Shown here piece by piece: positions 1 to 8,137 of a stretch of DNA of 41,434 nt; position 1 is the stretch's first letter; each line of letters begins with the position of its first letter. The DNA lies in contig CAIVAU010000004.1 in assembly GCA_903903925.1 (NCBI GenBank), positions 1 to 41,434 of the forward strand, written 5' to 3'. The DNA comes from an uncultured cyanobacterium. Its GTDB lineage: Bacteria; Cyanobacteriota; Cyanobacteriia; Cyanobacteriales; Nostocaceae. Both the position numbers and the translations under genes were made by a program. The notes beneath the pieces are model-generated. The model made no database searches, was not told the DNA's origin, and saw nothing but the letters and a program-made list of their open reading frames with translations.

Positions 1-1
1 A

Positions 2-295
2 GAAGCTTTGTGGCAAGAACTCTTAGTCTTACGTGAACTACGCGCTGACGCACACGCTGCATTACAGGTAGACCCCTTGCTGCTCGCTGAATCTCTCCTA
101 TTAGTCGTCAGCAATTCGCCCTTATCCTCAGAAGTTTGCTGTGCGGCATTGGGTTCACCTAGTGTAGACCGCTTAGAACAGAGAATCAATGCTCTGTTAG
201 CAGAACCAGAACCAACATCAGAAGCTCAATTACAATCCTGGAATTACTTCCTTTTAGCGTTTTTGCCTCTAGTTACTGTCATATTTCATACCTAG
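2..295 (+). CDS. M56-family (BlaR1-type) metallopeptidase, C-terminal fragment
   Basis: The reading frame is open from the left edge of the window to a TAG at 293-295, so this is the 3' end of a gene that starts outside. The visible 97 residues begin EALWQELLVLRELRADAHAA. The Glu-x-x-Ala-Asp pattern (ELRADA) resembles the third-ligand region of membrane-embedded M56/BlaR1 zinc peptidases. The HExxH motif would lie upstream and cannot be seen. A hydrophobic stretch near the C-terminus (FLLAFLPLVTVIF) fits a last membrane segment. The family call rests on this short tail only and could be wrong. No partner regulator (BlaI type) is visible downstream. Confidence 0.5.
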   Translation, partial: EALWQELLVLRELRADAHAALQVDPLLLAESLLLVVSNSPLSSEVCCAALGSPSVDRLEQRINALLAEPEPTSEAQLQSWNYFLLAFLPLVTVIFHT

Positions 296-371
296 CTACA
301 AGTTTCCGTCAGGTTTTAAACTTCACGAGAGAAATAAAAGAGCGCTTTGGGGAAGTTGGGAGGGCGATCAG

Positions 372-560
372 TTAAAAAGACCAAGGATTAATAATTACAA
401 CTCCCGTCCCGGCAAAGTCTTTTTCATTGCGAGTGACAAGTGATAGAGAGTTATGAATTGCGCTCGCTGCAATCAGAGAATCCATAGCAGGTAGAGGTCG
501 CCGGTGAAATGTCTATAATGCTGTAAGCCAGAGAGCGATCGCCTCTTTAATTCTTCTGCT
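372..560 (-). pseudogene. vapC (PIN-domain toxin) remnant
   Basis: The minus strand ending at the TAA at 372-374 reads RPLPAMDSLIAASAIHN, then SLSLVTRNEKDF, then GVVIINPW. This is the typical C-terminal third of a VapC/FitB-type PIN ribonuclease: the MDSLIAA helix carries an acidic active-site residue and TRN-x-x-DF is the last conserved block. The same frame has a stop at 513-515 just upstream of the conserved block, and no start or N-terminal PIN motif is found. No antitoxin gene is attached. It is therefore a decayed toxin fragment, not a functional gene. The boundary at 560 is approximate. Confidence 0.6.
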
Positions 561-561
561 T

Positions 562-897
562 TTAGCCCACTGCATAGTCACTCATTTCCCGCATAAAAGG
601 AGGATGAAAACCTAGCACAATATCTTGTTTTGGTACGCCCAAATCGACTAAATCCGCCGCAATATTATGCTCTGTTGAATTGTAAAAAATCCAGATTTTC
701 TCGTTGCGAATATCAAGATGTATTACACAATCATGCACCCAGCGCTTATGCTGCCAACCTAGATGCACAATTTGATAGTGATTTCGCTGCGTATCAAAAA
801 TAGTCTCAACCTCAATCTCACCATAAGCTGGCTTACTTTCTGCGTAATCCATCAACAATTGCTGTACAATTTGCTGATAGTTTGTTAACTTATCCAT
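562..897 (-). CDS. xisI: XisI, fdxN-element excision controlling factor
   Basis: A protein of 111 residues from MDKLTNYQQIVQQLL. It has the family hallmarks YxxIV at the N-terminus, HLGW and HDCVIHLDI in the middle, and the near-terminal block DIVLGFHPP followed by YAVG. In Anabaena, XisI acts with XisH and the recombinase XisF in excision of the fdxN element during heterocyst development. The family is also widespread as an XisH-XisI gene pair of unclear function. The start at 897 is chosen because its ATG overlaps the xisH stop by one base (TGATG), the normal coupling; an ATG 12 bases upstream is less likely. It is the second gene of a two-gene operon with xisH. Confidence 0.9.
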   Translation of the reverse strand: MDKLTNYQQIVQQLLMDYAESKPAYGEIEVETIFDTQRNHYQIVHLGWQHKRWVHDCVIHLDIRNEKIWIFYNSTEHNIAADLVDLGVPKQDIVLGFHPPFMREMSDYAVG

Positions 898-1313
898 CAC
901 TCCTTCCATAGTGAAATTTTCTCCAATTCAATATCATAAACAATTATTTTTACGGAATTTTCTTGCAGCATTGAGGTGGGAAAATCAAGTTGAAAAAAAC
1001 TGTTATAGATTAGATCGGGTACGGCTAGATAGAGAATGCGATCGGGTTCTTCACGACGCAATGCAGCCCGATAGTTAATAAACTGCCCCAGTGCTGTATG
1101 AAACTCGGAAATTGCCGATGCACTTGCCAAAAAACTTTTGACTTCCACCGCAATTTTCTCCTCTCCTCGTTCCGCCGCCAGTAATCGTTCTGCCCCCAAG
1201 TCAATTTCCATATCTACACCACCTACTTTAATCTGAAGTGGATCGTGAGTCACATTCCACCCATCCTTAGTAAGCGCCGTCTTAACAACTTGATGAAAAC
1301 GATCCTTAGCCAC
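897..1313 (-). CDS. xisH: XisH, fdxN-element excision controlling factor
   Basis: A protein of 138 residues beginning MAKDRFHQVVKTALTKDGW, which is diagnostic of XisH. A central segment resembles a PD-(D/E)xK nuclease fold: an acidic residue in DLGAER, then KIAVEVKSF with the Glu-x-Lys pair near residues 57-59, then a helix with FHTALGQFINYR. XisH is required with XisI and XisF for fdxN-element excision in Anabaena, but its biochemical role is not established. It is translationally coupled to xisI. It lies about 12 kb outside the flv3 element described below, so any help to that element's recombinase would have to be in trans (inference). Confidence 0.9.
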   Translation of the reverse strand: MAKDRFHQVVKTALTKDGWNVTHDPLQIKVGGVDMEIDLGAERLLAAERGEEKIAVEVKSFLASASAISEFHTALGQFINYRAALRREEPDRILYLAVPDLIYNSFFQLDFPTSMLQENSVKIIVYDIELEKISLWKE

Positions 1314-1387
1314 AACAGACGATTCAATCTAAAGGTGCAATTCCAACCTATCACACCAAGCTGTCATATATTTCATATATTTTATTT

Positions 1388-1401
1388 ATTGCATTTGCAA
1401 T
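1388..1401. promoter_or_regulatory. Inverted repeat, possible operator of the antitoxin-PIN operon
   Basis: ATTGCA, TT, TGCAAT form a perfect 6-bp palindrome with a 2-base spacer, 44 bases upstream of the HTH antitoxin start and between it and divergent xisH. Two direct copies of CATATATTT lie just upstream (about 1364-1382). An autoregulated antitoxin would be expected to bind such a site. This is inferred from position and symmetry only. Confidence 0.3.
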
Positions 1402-1444
1402 GCTCTAATGTTACCTTATGAGGGTAAAAAAAGGAGAGATTGTC

Positions 1445-1909
1445 ATGAGTATGGTAGCCCACCGATATCTCCCACCTTCGGCACAGGATGCCGCAATTGC
1501 GCGTGCGTCGGGACAACTACTTTCCCATTATGTGCGGCAAAAACAACCGCTGACGTTGCGCGTCAAGGATGTCGAACAGGATAAACTGATCGAACTGCCC
1601 GTTGGTGCGGTAGCCTTGCTGATGGACATTCTGGAAGCGATGGCTGCCGGTCAGGGCGTGACGATTATTCCTGAAAATGCGGAGTTAACAACGGTACAAG
1701 CAGCGGATCTGCTCAACGTTTCGCGCCCGTTCCTTATCAAGCTTCTCGATGAAGGAACGATTCCGCATCGGAAAGTCGGAAAGCATCGGCGCATCAGGAT
1801 GGAAGATGTTATGGCCTATAAGATGGCTATCGATGAGGAGCGTATGGTCGTTCTTGATCAGCTGACCCGCGAAGCCCAGGAACAGGGTATGGGTTATACG
1901 CGCCAATGA
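1445..1909 (+). CDS. Excisionase-type HTH antitoxin (PIN-toxin partner)
   Basis: A protein of 154 residues from MSMVAHRYLPPSAQDAA. The C-terminal half holds an HTH_17/excisionase-type winged helix: TTVQAADLLNVSRPFLIKLL followed by GTIPHRKVGKHRRI and a DVMAYK helix. The N-terminal part (residues about 5-75) fits the toxin-neutralising region seen in this antitoxin family. The start at 1445 is chosen because GGAGA lies 7-8 bases upstream; the in-frame ATG at 1418 has no ribosome site. The stop overlaps the start of the PIN gene (ATGAG), showing translational coupling. It probably represses its own promoter, since a palindrome lies at 1388-1401. The downstream toxin is truncated, so the pair may no longer work as a TA module. 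Confidence 0.8.
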   Translation: MSMVAHRYLPPSAQDAAIARASGQLLSHYVRQKQPLTLRVKDVEQDKLIELPVGAVALLMDILEAMAAGQGVTIIPENAELTTVQAADLLNVSRPFLIKLLDEGTIPHRKVGKHRRIRMEDVMAYKMAIDEERMVVLDQLTREAQEQGMGYTRQ

Positions 1910-2376
1910 GCCGCTACACCGTCCTTCTTGATGCAAACATCCTGTATTCGGCACCAATGCGGGATGTGCTGTTACAACTTGCAGTGACGGATCTCTTCAA
2001 AGCCAAATGGACAGCCGATATTCATCGAGAGTGGATTGAAGCTCTGCTTCGCAACGAACCCCACAGGAATCGGGCTGCCCTTGAGCGCACACGCGATATG
2101 ATGGATCGAGCAACCCGCGATTGCCTGGTGACGGGCTATGAATCCCTTATTCCTTCACTGACGCTGCCAGACCCCGATGACCGACATGTTCTGGCAGCAG
2201 CGATTGTGGGCAAGTGTGATGTCATCTTAAAGATCAAAATGACGACGAAAGCGGGGGTCAACGTGGTGTTTTTTCTGCTGGTTGCAAGCGAAACAAAGGG
2301 TTTGCAGGTTGCTGATATCGTTTGTACCACCACCTGCAAGGGGGATGATATGGTCGATGGTAAGATTAGTTTCTAG
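1906..2376 (+). pseudogene. PIN-domain toxin, 3' end replaced (truncated)
   Basis: The first about 105 codons are a good PIN ribonuclease: LLDANILYS at the N-terminus (first catalytic Asp), an acidic helix HREWIEAL, and LPDPDDRHVLAAAI with the second acidic cluster, then GKCDVI. In relatives the next residues read roughly 'VTxNLKDFP' and supply the last acidic residue and the C-terminal strand. Here the frame instead runs from about 2226 into the antisense of the convergent HNH gene, giving about 50 unrelated residues (from LKIKMTT to a TAG at 2374-2376). The break coincides almost exactly with the HNH stop codon at 2227-2229. It is probably inactive, though a chimeric protein could still be made. 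Translationally coupled to the antitoxin. Confidence 0.75.
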
Positions 2377-2472
2377 GTGAGTTTTACCGCAGCTTTGACA
2401 ATGGTATTTGTCGCGTTGGTATACGTATGTCCTCACTTCTTTTGGAATAGGAATGCGGGGGGTTTTGCTCAT
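2227..2472 (-). CDS. HNH endonuclease, small cyanobacterial type
   Basis: A protein of 81 residues. Two zinc-binding pairs, CQSCGK and CFACNQ, flank the betabetaalpha-metal core with IDHIIPLAGGG and NDISNLQTLC. These give the H-N-H/N residues of the McrA-like HNH fold. It is full length for the small HNH proteins common in cyanobacteria and ends RRHFDL. Such proteins are assigned as endonucleases by fold; the substrate here is unknown. It lies 25 bases downstream of the dynamin-like gene on the same strand and tail-to-tail with, overlapping, the truncated PIN gene, so its arrival probably deleted the PIN 3' end. Confidence 0.85.
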   Translation of the reverse strand: MSKTPRIPIPKEVRTYVYQRDKYHCQSCGKTHLETNLTIDHIIPLAGGGTNDISNLQTLCFACNQQKKHHVDPRFRRHFDL

Positions 2473-2497
2473 GCGGTTGCTTCGTTAACAGCTTTAA

Positions 2498-4930
2498 CTA
2501 CAACATTTGACTGGCAAGATCGCGATCAGATAAATTGATATCAGCAACTTCCACGTCAGAAGCACCTATTAAAGGCAACAAATAATCGTACAATTGCATT
2601 GCCTGTAAGCAACTATTAATTCCAGCAACTGCTGAATTATATACCTCAATCTTTTGCTCAACTGTACTCAGTAACCGCCGATTATTCATAATCTTTTCCT
2701 CGGCTTCTTTTTCTAGCGTTTGCTCTAAATAAGCACGCGCATGAGGATATTGCTGCAAAATTTCATCTGCTTGCTTATCAGCCATTGGTAAAAACTGAGT
2801 TTTCAGGGTTTGGTTGATAGTTTGGCGGAAAGTTTGCCGGATGGTTTGAGAAACTTTTGGTTCAAAATCTAACTTTAGCAACTGCCTAATGGCTGGTTCT
2901 GCTTGTACCATACTTTCGCAGTCGTAGCCTTGAGACGTTTGAAGCAATGTTTGTCGAAACTGGTAAATGGAAAAAGTGTTTTCATCGTAAAATCTGGGGC
3001 TTTCTCGGACAAAGCGATCGCACTCCACTCGCGCTGCACTCACCAAAGCATGAGTAATTTCTTTTTCCAGCACTTTCAATTCTTGCTCAATCCCACCATC
3101 GTTACCAAGCAAACGATATAATTGACGATAAGATTCTGACTTGTGAATCTTCTCAATCAACCGTTGGAACAGATTAGCGACCAATTTCTGAGAAGACTCA
3201 ACCAAAATATCCTCCAACCGATTTGCCAAATAATAAAACGCTTCTACTAAAATGGCAATCAAAGGCGCAGTCGCATTACGAGGATGACTGAGAGTTGCAC
3301 GTCGATACGCATGACTCACAGAAAAAGTATCTAACAACTCATCTAAATGGCGAGTCATCCGTGACTGCAATTGACGAAAATCTGTCTCAAAAGCATCACA
3401 TTCATTTGTTATGACTTTGTTCACTTCTTCTGCAATTGAAGATCGAAAGTCGTTACCAACTTGCTGTAGTTGCTGGTTGAGGCGTTGCAACTCCTGCGCC
3501 TTCATCGCTTCAATTTCGCGGGGTTGACTATCTAAATCCCGTTGCATCGCCTGGAAATGCTTCTTCAATTGAATACAAACATCTTCCAAATCGTCTGCAA
3601 GATTTTTAAACAACTGAGGGCGCTTTTCTTCGGTAAGATAGCGAGTGATGGCAGATCTAAATTCCTCAATACCGCTATCTTGAATGATCTGGTTAATCAG
3701 CGGTATTCCCTGTTCTGATAAAATCCTGACATAGTTTTCATTTGCTGGCCCGTTGTCAACGGAAATTCGGAACTTACTGGCAGAGGGTTTACCAGAAATA
3801 GTACAGTATCGCAGAAACTCATAGACAAACTGCGGCGTTTCCTCCCTACCATTCAAACCTTTGACACTTTCAGCAAAGACGGAATCTAAACCAAACCGAT
3901 CTCTTCCACTTGTTTGTTTAATCTGACTGCCATAAAATCCTAGTAACCCACTGGTTTTAAAAACCCGAGTCGTATCCCGAAACTGGTTACTAATTAAATC
4001 ATCCAAGCGTTGTCGTAGCTGAGTATTATACCAAGTTTCATCAATCCGGTTAAAAACAAAGAAAACGCGATCGCGTATCCCTGAGTTCCCGCGCATCGTT
4101 TCCAAAAGTTCCGTTTCTTCCTTCGTCATATCACCAGCCGCCGCAGGTTTTAACAAACACACCACCGCCGAAGTATCTGGGTGTTGAATTTTGGCGTAAG
4201 TTAACTGTGCATCTTTCTCCACAGGTGCATCAATACCGGGCGTATCAATAATGACATTACCATCCTGCAACAGCGGATGATGACAGTAATACTCAATGCG
4301 CTTCAAAACAGTACTATTGCTTCCACGACGCGCATAACCAGCAGCTTCCTTAAGATTAGAAAAGTTAAACTGCTCCATAGAATATGTAGCATTATTCAAT
4401 GTGTTGATGTATTGACGATTTGCCACATACCCTTCAACCAATAACATCAACGCCTTCGCCTGTTTCGCCCGTTCTGATTTACTCTCACCACCCTCGATCT
4501 GGATAATAGCTTCACATCCTTGGGAGAGTTGGTCGATCACATCAGCTTGGTTGATATTCTCTACTGTCCTAAATCCTAACTGCTGACACAAAGAAATTGC
4601 TTGTTCCCGAATCTCCGCCTCACTCAAAAACGTTAAAACAACTCGTTCTTGATCTAGTTCAGCATACTCAATTTTGCATTCCGTACCAGTGGCGTGTCCC
4701 TCTGCACTGTACAGCAATTCCCGTTCTAGCAGTGCATTGATCAGCATAGATTTACCCGCACTAAACGCACCTGCAAACACAATCTCAAACTTTGGCGAAA
4801 TCGCTTTACCTAAAGAAGTTTGCACAGGTGTAATGTCGTGAGAACGCAAAGACGGTTCTTGCTGTAAAAGTAGTAATATAGACTCAACCTGTTCTTTTAA
4901 ATTTTTGCACTGAAGTGGAAACTCTTGCAT
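2498..4930 (-). CDS. Dynamin-family GTPase (bacterial dynamin-like protein)
   Basis: About 810 residues. The N-terminal GTPase domain shows G1 GAFSAGKS (about residue 54), a switch-1 threonine in ATGTECKIEY, G3 IDTPGID (about 229) and G4 FNRIDE (about 295). The rest is long helical stalk with coiled-coil character and a hydrophobic helix pair near ATAPLIAILVEAFYYLANRL that could act as a paddle or membrane contact. Bacterial dynamin-like proteins, first structurally described from Nostoc punctiforme, bind and remodel membranes. Here the exact role is unknown. The start at 4930 (MQEFPLQ) is preferred to the ATG nine bases upstream because AGGA lies 8 bases before it. Only the HNH gene follows closely on the same strand. 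Confidence 0.85.
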   Translation of the reverse strand: MQEFPLQCKNLKEQVESILLLLQQEPSLRSHDITPVQTSLGKAISPKFEIVFAGAFSAGKSMLINALLERELLYSAEGHATGTECKIEYAELDQERVVLTFLSEAEIREQAISLCQQLGFRTVENINQADVIDQLSQGCEAIIQIEGGESKSERAKQAKALMLLVEGYVANRQYINTLNNATYSMEQFNFSNLKEAAGYARRGSNSTVLKRIEYYCHHPLLQDGNVIIDTPGIDAPVEKDAQLTYAKIQHPDTSAVVCLLKPAAAGDMTKEETELLETMRGNSGIRDRVFFVFNRIDETWYNTQLRQRLDDLISNQFRDTTRVFKTSGLLGFYGSQIKQTSGRDRFGLDSVFAESVKGLNGREETPQFVYEFLRYCTISGKPSASKFRISVDNGPANENYVRILSEQGIPLINQIIQDSGIEEFRSAITRYLTEEKRPQLFKNLADDLEDVCIQLKKHFQAMQRDLDSQPREIEAMKAQELQRLNQQLQQVGNDFRSSIAEEVNKVITNECDAFETDFRQLQSRMTRHLDELLDTFSVSHAYRRATLSHPRNATAPLIAILVEAFYYLANRLEDILVESSQKLVANLFQRLIEKIHKSESYRQLYRLLGNDGGIEQELKVLEKEITHALVSAARVECDRFVRESPRFYDENTFSIYQFRQTLLQTSQGYDCESMVQAEPAIRQLLKLDFEPKVSQTIRQTFRQTINQTLKTQFLPMADKQADEILQQYPHARAYLEQTLEKEAEEKIMNNRRLLSTVEQKIEVYNSAVAGINSCLQAMQLYDYLLPLIGASDVEVADINLSDRDLASQML

Positions 4931-5068
4931 TTTGAGCATCCTGAGCGTATAATATTCAAAGCATTACCGTAAATTTTATAATGACCATTGTGGAAAAACG
5001 TCAGTAAAATTACTATACTGGTATTTTCTTGAGTGGAGTATATTATGGAGGAAGATATCGCTAAATCA

Positions 5069-5088
5069 GAATTCAGGAGTCAGAATTG
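5069..5088. repeat. Dispersed GGAGTCA-type repeat copy
   Basis: GAATTC and GAATT arms enclose a single AGGAGTC heptad unit. Longer versions of the same motif occur at 23894-23926 and 24029-24052, and a variant at 18690-18709. It lies in the leader of the DUF296 gene. Confidence 0.6.
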
Positions 5089-5107
5089 TTAAACATTACA
5101 AATTAAA

Positions 5108-5521
5108 ATGAAAGTCCTTGCTATTAGACTCAAATCTAACGAAGATTTAAGACAAAGTTTGAAGAACTTTACTGAAAAAGAAGATATTAAAGCCGGATTC
5201 ATATTGACTGCCATAGGTAGCCTAAAACAAGCAACAATTCGCTTTGCTAATCAAGACATTAGTACAGTATTAACAAACAAATTTGAAATCCTTTCTCTTA
5301 ACGGTACAATAGCAACCACAGGAGTACATCTTCACATTACAGTTTCCGACGAGCAAGGTAAAACCATCGGTGGACACCTTAGTGATGGATGCATCATTTA
5401 CACAACTGCTGAAATAATTATTGGCATCAGCGAAGAATATACCTTTCTCAGAACCCTTGACACGGAAACAGGCTACAGAGAACTAGAAATTATTCCAAAT
5501 CCCTCAAAAACCCTCTCCTAG
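5108..5521 (+). CDS. PPC/DUF296 domain protein
   Basis: A single-domain protein of 137 residues. The PPC (plant and prokaryote conserved, DUF296) signature is clear: GFILTAIGSLKQATIRFAN near residue 36, then GVHLHITVSDEQG, then GGHLSDGCIIYTTAEI. The histidines in HLHI and GGHL are the expected metal ligands of the trimeric PPC fold. In plants the domain pairs with AT-hooks. Stand-alone bacterial versions are often annotated as DNA-binding, but there is no DNA-binding motif here, so the function is open. No strong ribosome site is seen before the ATG. It is transcribed divergently from the dynamin-like gene. Confidence 0.85.
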   Translation: MKVLAIRLKSNEDLRQSLKNFTEKEDIKAGFILTAIGSLKQATIRFANQDISTVLTNKFEILSLNGTIATTGVHLHITVSDEQGKTIGGHLSDGCIIYTTAEIIIGISEEYTFLRTLDTETGYRELEIIPNPSKTLS

Positions 5522-5556
5522 AGCTTAGCTTAATGACCAGAATCTAAATCTAAAAT

Positions 5557-7521
5557 TTATTTTAACGGATTACGAATATATCCAATCTTGTTACCACTTA
5601 ATACCCATGCCAGACCTTCTGAAAACTTTCCACATTGATCAAATTGTGGCTGAATGACGAGATTACCTTGTGTATTGATATAGCCCCACTTCCCGTCAGT
5701 CTTTACCTGTGCTAGTCCCTCAGAGAAGTCTTTAGCCTCATCAAATTGCGGTTGAATGATGAAATTGCCATTTTTGCCAATGAAACCCCACTTGTCGCCG
5801 TTATTTACTGCTGCTAGCCCTGCAGAAAAATCTGAAACTTGATTAAGTTGTAGCTGAATCACAACATTACCATTTTTGTTAATATAACCCCACTTGTTGT
5901 TAGTTTTAACTGCTGCTAGGTCTTGTGAAAAATTATTAGCTTGAGCAAACTGTGGTGGAATCACAAACTTGCCACTTCTATTAATATAACCCCATTTATC
6001 GTTGGTTTTAACTGCCGCTAATTCTTGTGAAAAATTATTAGCTTCATCAAATTGTGGTGGAACAACAACTTTGTCACTTTTATTAATATAACCCCACTTA
6101 TCGTTAATTTTAACTGCTGCCAACCCTGCAGAGAAATCCTGAGCATTAGGATATTTACGATCAATAACAAGGTGTCCAGTCTTATTTATATAGCCACAAG
6201 TTCTAATAAGACATAGCCGTGCCAGTCCTTCAGAAAAATTGTGAGCAGTATTTCGACCAAATTGTGGTGGGATTGCAAAGTGTCCAGTCTTATTTATATA
6301 GCCTCGGTTTCTACCGTAAACCCACGCCAATGCCAATCCGTCAGAAAAGTACGAAGCACCATCAAATTGCGGCTGAATTACAAAGCTACCCTTACTATTG
6401 ATATAGCCTGTTCTTCCATTATATATGACCCGCGCTAGTCCCTCAGAAAAATTACGAACATCATCGGAAAAATATTCATGAACATTATCAAATTGTGGCT
6501 TGACTGCGAAGTTAATGTTTTGGATGTTTTGTGATGGTAAAGAGGGAATTGACCATCGATACTTGATTATTGCAATAGTCGCAACGATTCCTAGTCCCAG
6601 TCCAATCAGTCCAATTAAACATCCCGGCATAGAGGATTTAGGAAGTCCTGTCATGACAGGAATTGTTACAGTAAATGATGTTGGTTGTGATTGTAGTGAT
6701 AGAGAGTTGAGTGCCTGTAAAGCTTCAGATGCAGACTGGTAGCGCTGACTGAAGTGATAGCGAACCATTTTGGAGAGAAAATTTGCGAGTTGGTCGCTTA
6801 CCTCGACATAATTACGCCAGAAAAGCTCACCTGTGGTTGGATCTTGAAGTAACTGTTGAGGTAATAAGCCGGTAAGAGCTTGAATACCAATCATACCCAC
6901 TGCATAGATATCGCTACATAATTTGGGGTCACAGTTGGCTTGTTCGCTTGGCATGTAGCCTGGAGTACCAATAGTGATAGTAGACCGCACCTGACCTTGA
7001 GAATTGACTGCTAAAGTTCCAATCTCTTTGACTGCGCCAAAGTCAATCAATACAATCTTGCCATCGCTTCGGCGACGCATTAAATTTTGGGGCTTGATAT
7101 CTCGGTGAATGATATTCCGTTGATGGACAACTGCTAATCCTTCTAGAATTAAGCGTAACAGATCAACGATTTCCTGTTCACTCAACCGCTTGCCAGGAGT
7201 CAGTTCGTTGCTCAAATCATGCCCATCCACAAATTCTTGAACTAGATAAAATTCTCCATTTTCTTCAAAATGGGCAAACAGCTTCGGTATTTGGTCATTC
7301 TGACCCAATAGATACAAAACTTGTGCTTCTGTTTCAAATAAACGTCTAGCAATGGGTAAAACCTCTGGATTTGGACTTGTCGGCTTCAGGTGTTTTATGA
7401 CACATTGAGGATGACCCGGCAAATCCCTGTCTTCTGCCAAATAAGTGTCAGCAAAACCTCCAGTCCCCAAGTGTCTAAGAACTTGATAGCGATTACGTAG
7501 GATTGTTCCTTTAAACAGCAT
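5557..7521 (-). CDS. Ser/Thr protein kinase with membrane anchor and nine WG repeats
   Basis: A protein of 654 residues. The kinase domain (about 12-270) is complete: glycine loop GTGGFADTYL (19-28), catalytic Lys in VIKHLK (43), HRDIKPQN (139-146), DFG (160-162) and GTPGYMPSEQ (185-194). A single membrane helix follows at about 301-320. The C-terminal part (about 335-654) holds nine WG repeats of about 35 residues, each with a core like WGYIN and FVIPPQF. This is the layout of cyanobacterial Hanks-type receptor kinases. The repeats, predicted outside the cytoplasm, probably sense a ligand or protein that is not known. The gene stands alone, between the DUF296 gene and a 616-base gap. Confidence 0.93.
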   Translation of the reverse strand: MLFKGTILRNRYQVLRHLGTGGFADTYLAEDRDLPGHPQCVIKHLKPTSPNPEVLPIARRLFETEAQVLYLLGQNDQIPKLFAHFEENGEFYLVQEFVDGHDLSNELTPGKRLSEQEIVDLLRLILEGLAVVHQRNIIHRDIKPQNLMRRRSDGKIVLIDFGAVKEIGTLAVNSQGQVRSTITIGTPGYMPSEQANCDPKLCSDIYAVGMIGIQALTGLLPQQLLQDPTTGELFWRNYVEVSDQLANFLSKMVRYHFSQRYQSASEALQALNSLSLQSQPTSFTVTIPVMTGLPKSSMPGCLIGLIGLGLGIVATIAIIKYRWSIPSLPSQNIQNINFAVKPQFDNVHEYFSDDVRNFSEGLARVIYNGRTGYINSKGSFVIQPQFDGASYFSDGLALAWVYGRNRGYINKTGHFAIPPQFGRNTAHNFSEGLARLCLIRTCGYINKTGHLVIDRKYPNAQDFSAGLAAVKINDKWGYINKSDKVVVPPQFDEANNFSQELAAVKTNDKWGYINRSGKFVIPPQFAQANNFSQDLAAVKTNNKWGYINKNGNVVIQLQLNQVSDFSAGLAAVNNGDKWGFIGKNGNFIIQPQFDEAKDFSEGLAQVKTDGKWGYINTQGNLVIQPQFDQCGKFSEGLAWVLSGNKIGYIRNPLK

Positions 7522-8137
7522 GGGTAGATGATCTCACTTTGGATAAAAAAACTAGGAGCTATAGCCTAAGTTAGCAATGCCAAATTTCTTTGAGAAGCCT
7601 AATGGGATCATTTTAGCTCTTTTCGACAGAAGCCCCACTGGTGAGTAAGAACGGGGTGTGGGGGAAGATAAAACAACCGTACCCCAAATTGTGATGAAAG
7701 GGAGGAGGGAAAAAAGCCGATCCGAGTAGTATTGACTGTACGTTCGCTCATGTTACTCTCTCGGTGCTGTGTTCTTTCTACTTCGACAATGTTACGTAGC
7801 GTACCAACGTTATTTATAAAGTGGAATGTCAGCGTCATACCCAAGAGGGATTTACTAGAGAGATAAAAGTACCAAGATTGTGGGGTTAGGCTCGCAAACG
7901 AATCAACAAATTTTTCTAGCACTCGCTCATGCTGGTAACAGCACTCAGTCCAATAATTGGTTGCGACAAAGCATCGTAAGTTGCTCACGCGATCTCAGGT
8001 GGCGCTGAAACTTGCATTTATTAGTGTCGAAGAATATGACCGGATTGTCAATCTAAAAAAGATGATTGAACCCAAGCTTAGAATAATTCGTAATTATTGC
8101 TCAATGCATGAATATTAGTGAAATCAGGAAAAATCTA
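7522..8137. other. Gap between kinase and malic enzyme genes
   Basis: 616 bases with no convincing gene. A 126-codon minus-strand frame (7608-7988) has no recognisable domain, no ribosome site and odd composition, so it is not called. The malic enzyme promoter should lie in the right part, but no clear -10/-35 pair was identified. Confidence 0.4.

Noticed and set aside
7608..7988. 126-codon minus-strand ORF in the kinase-malic enzyme gap
   Set aside because: No family resemblance, no ribosome site, and the composition is unlike neighbouring genes.
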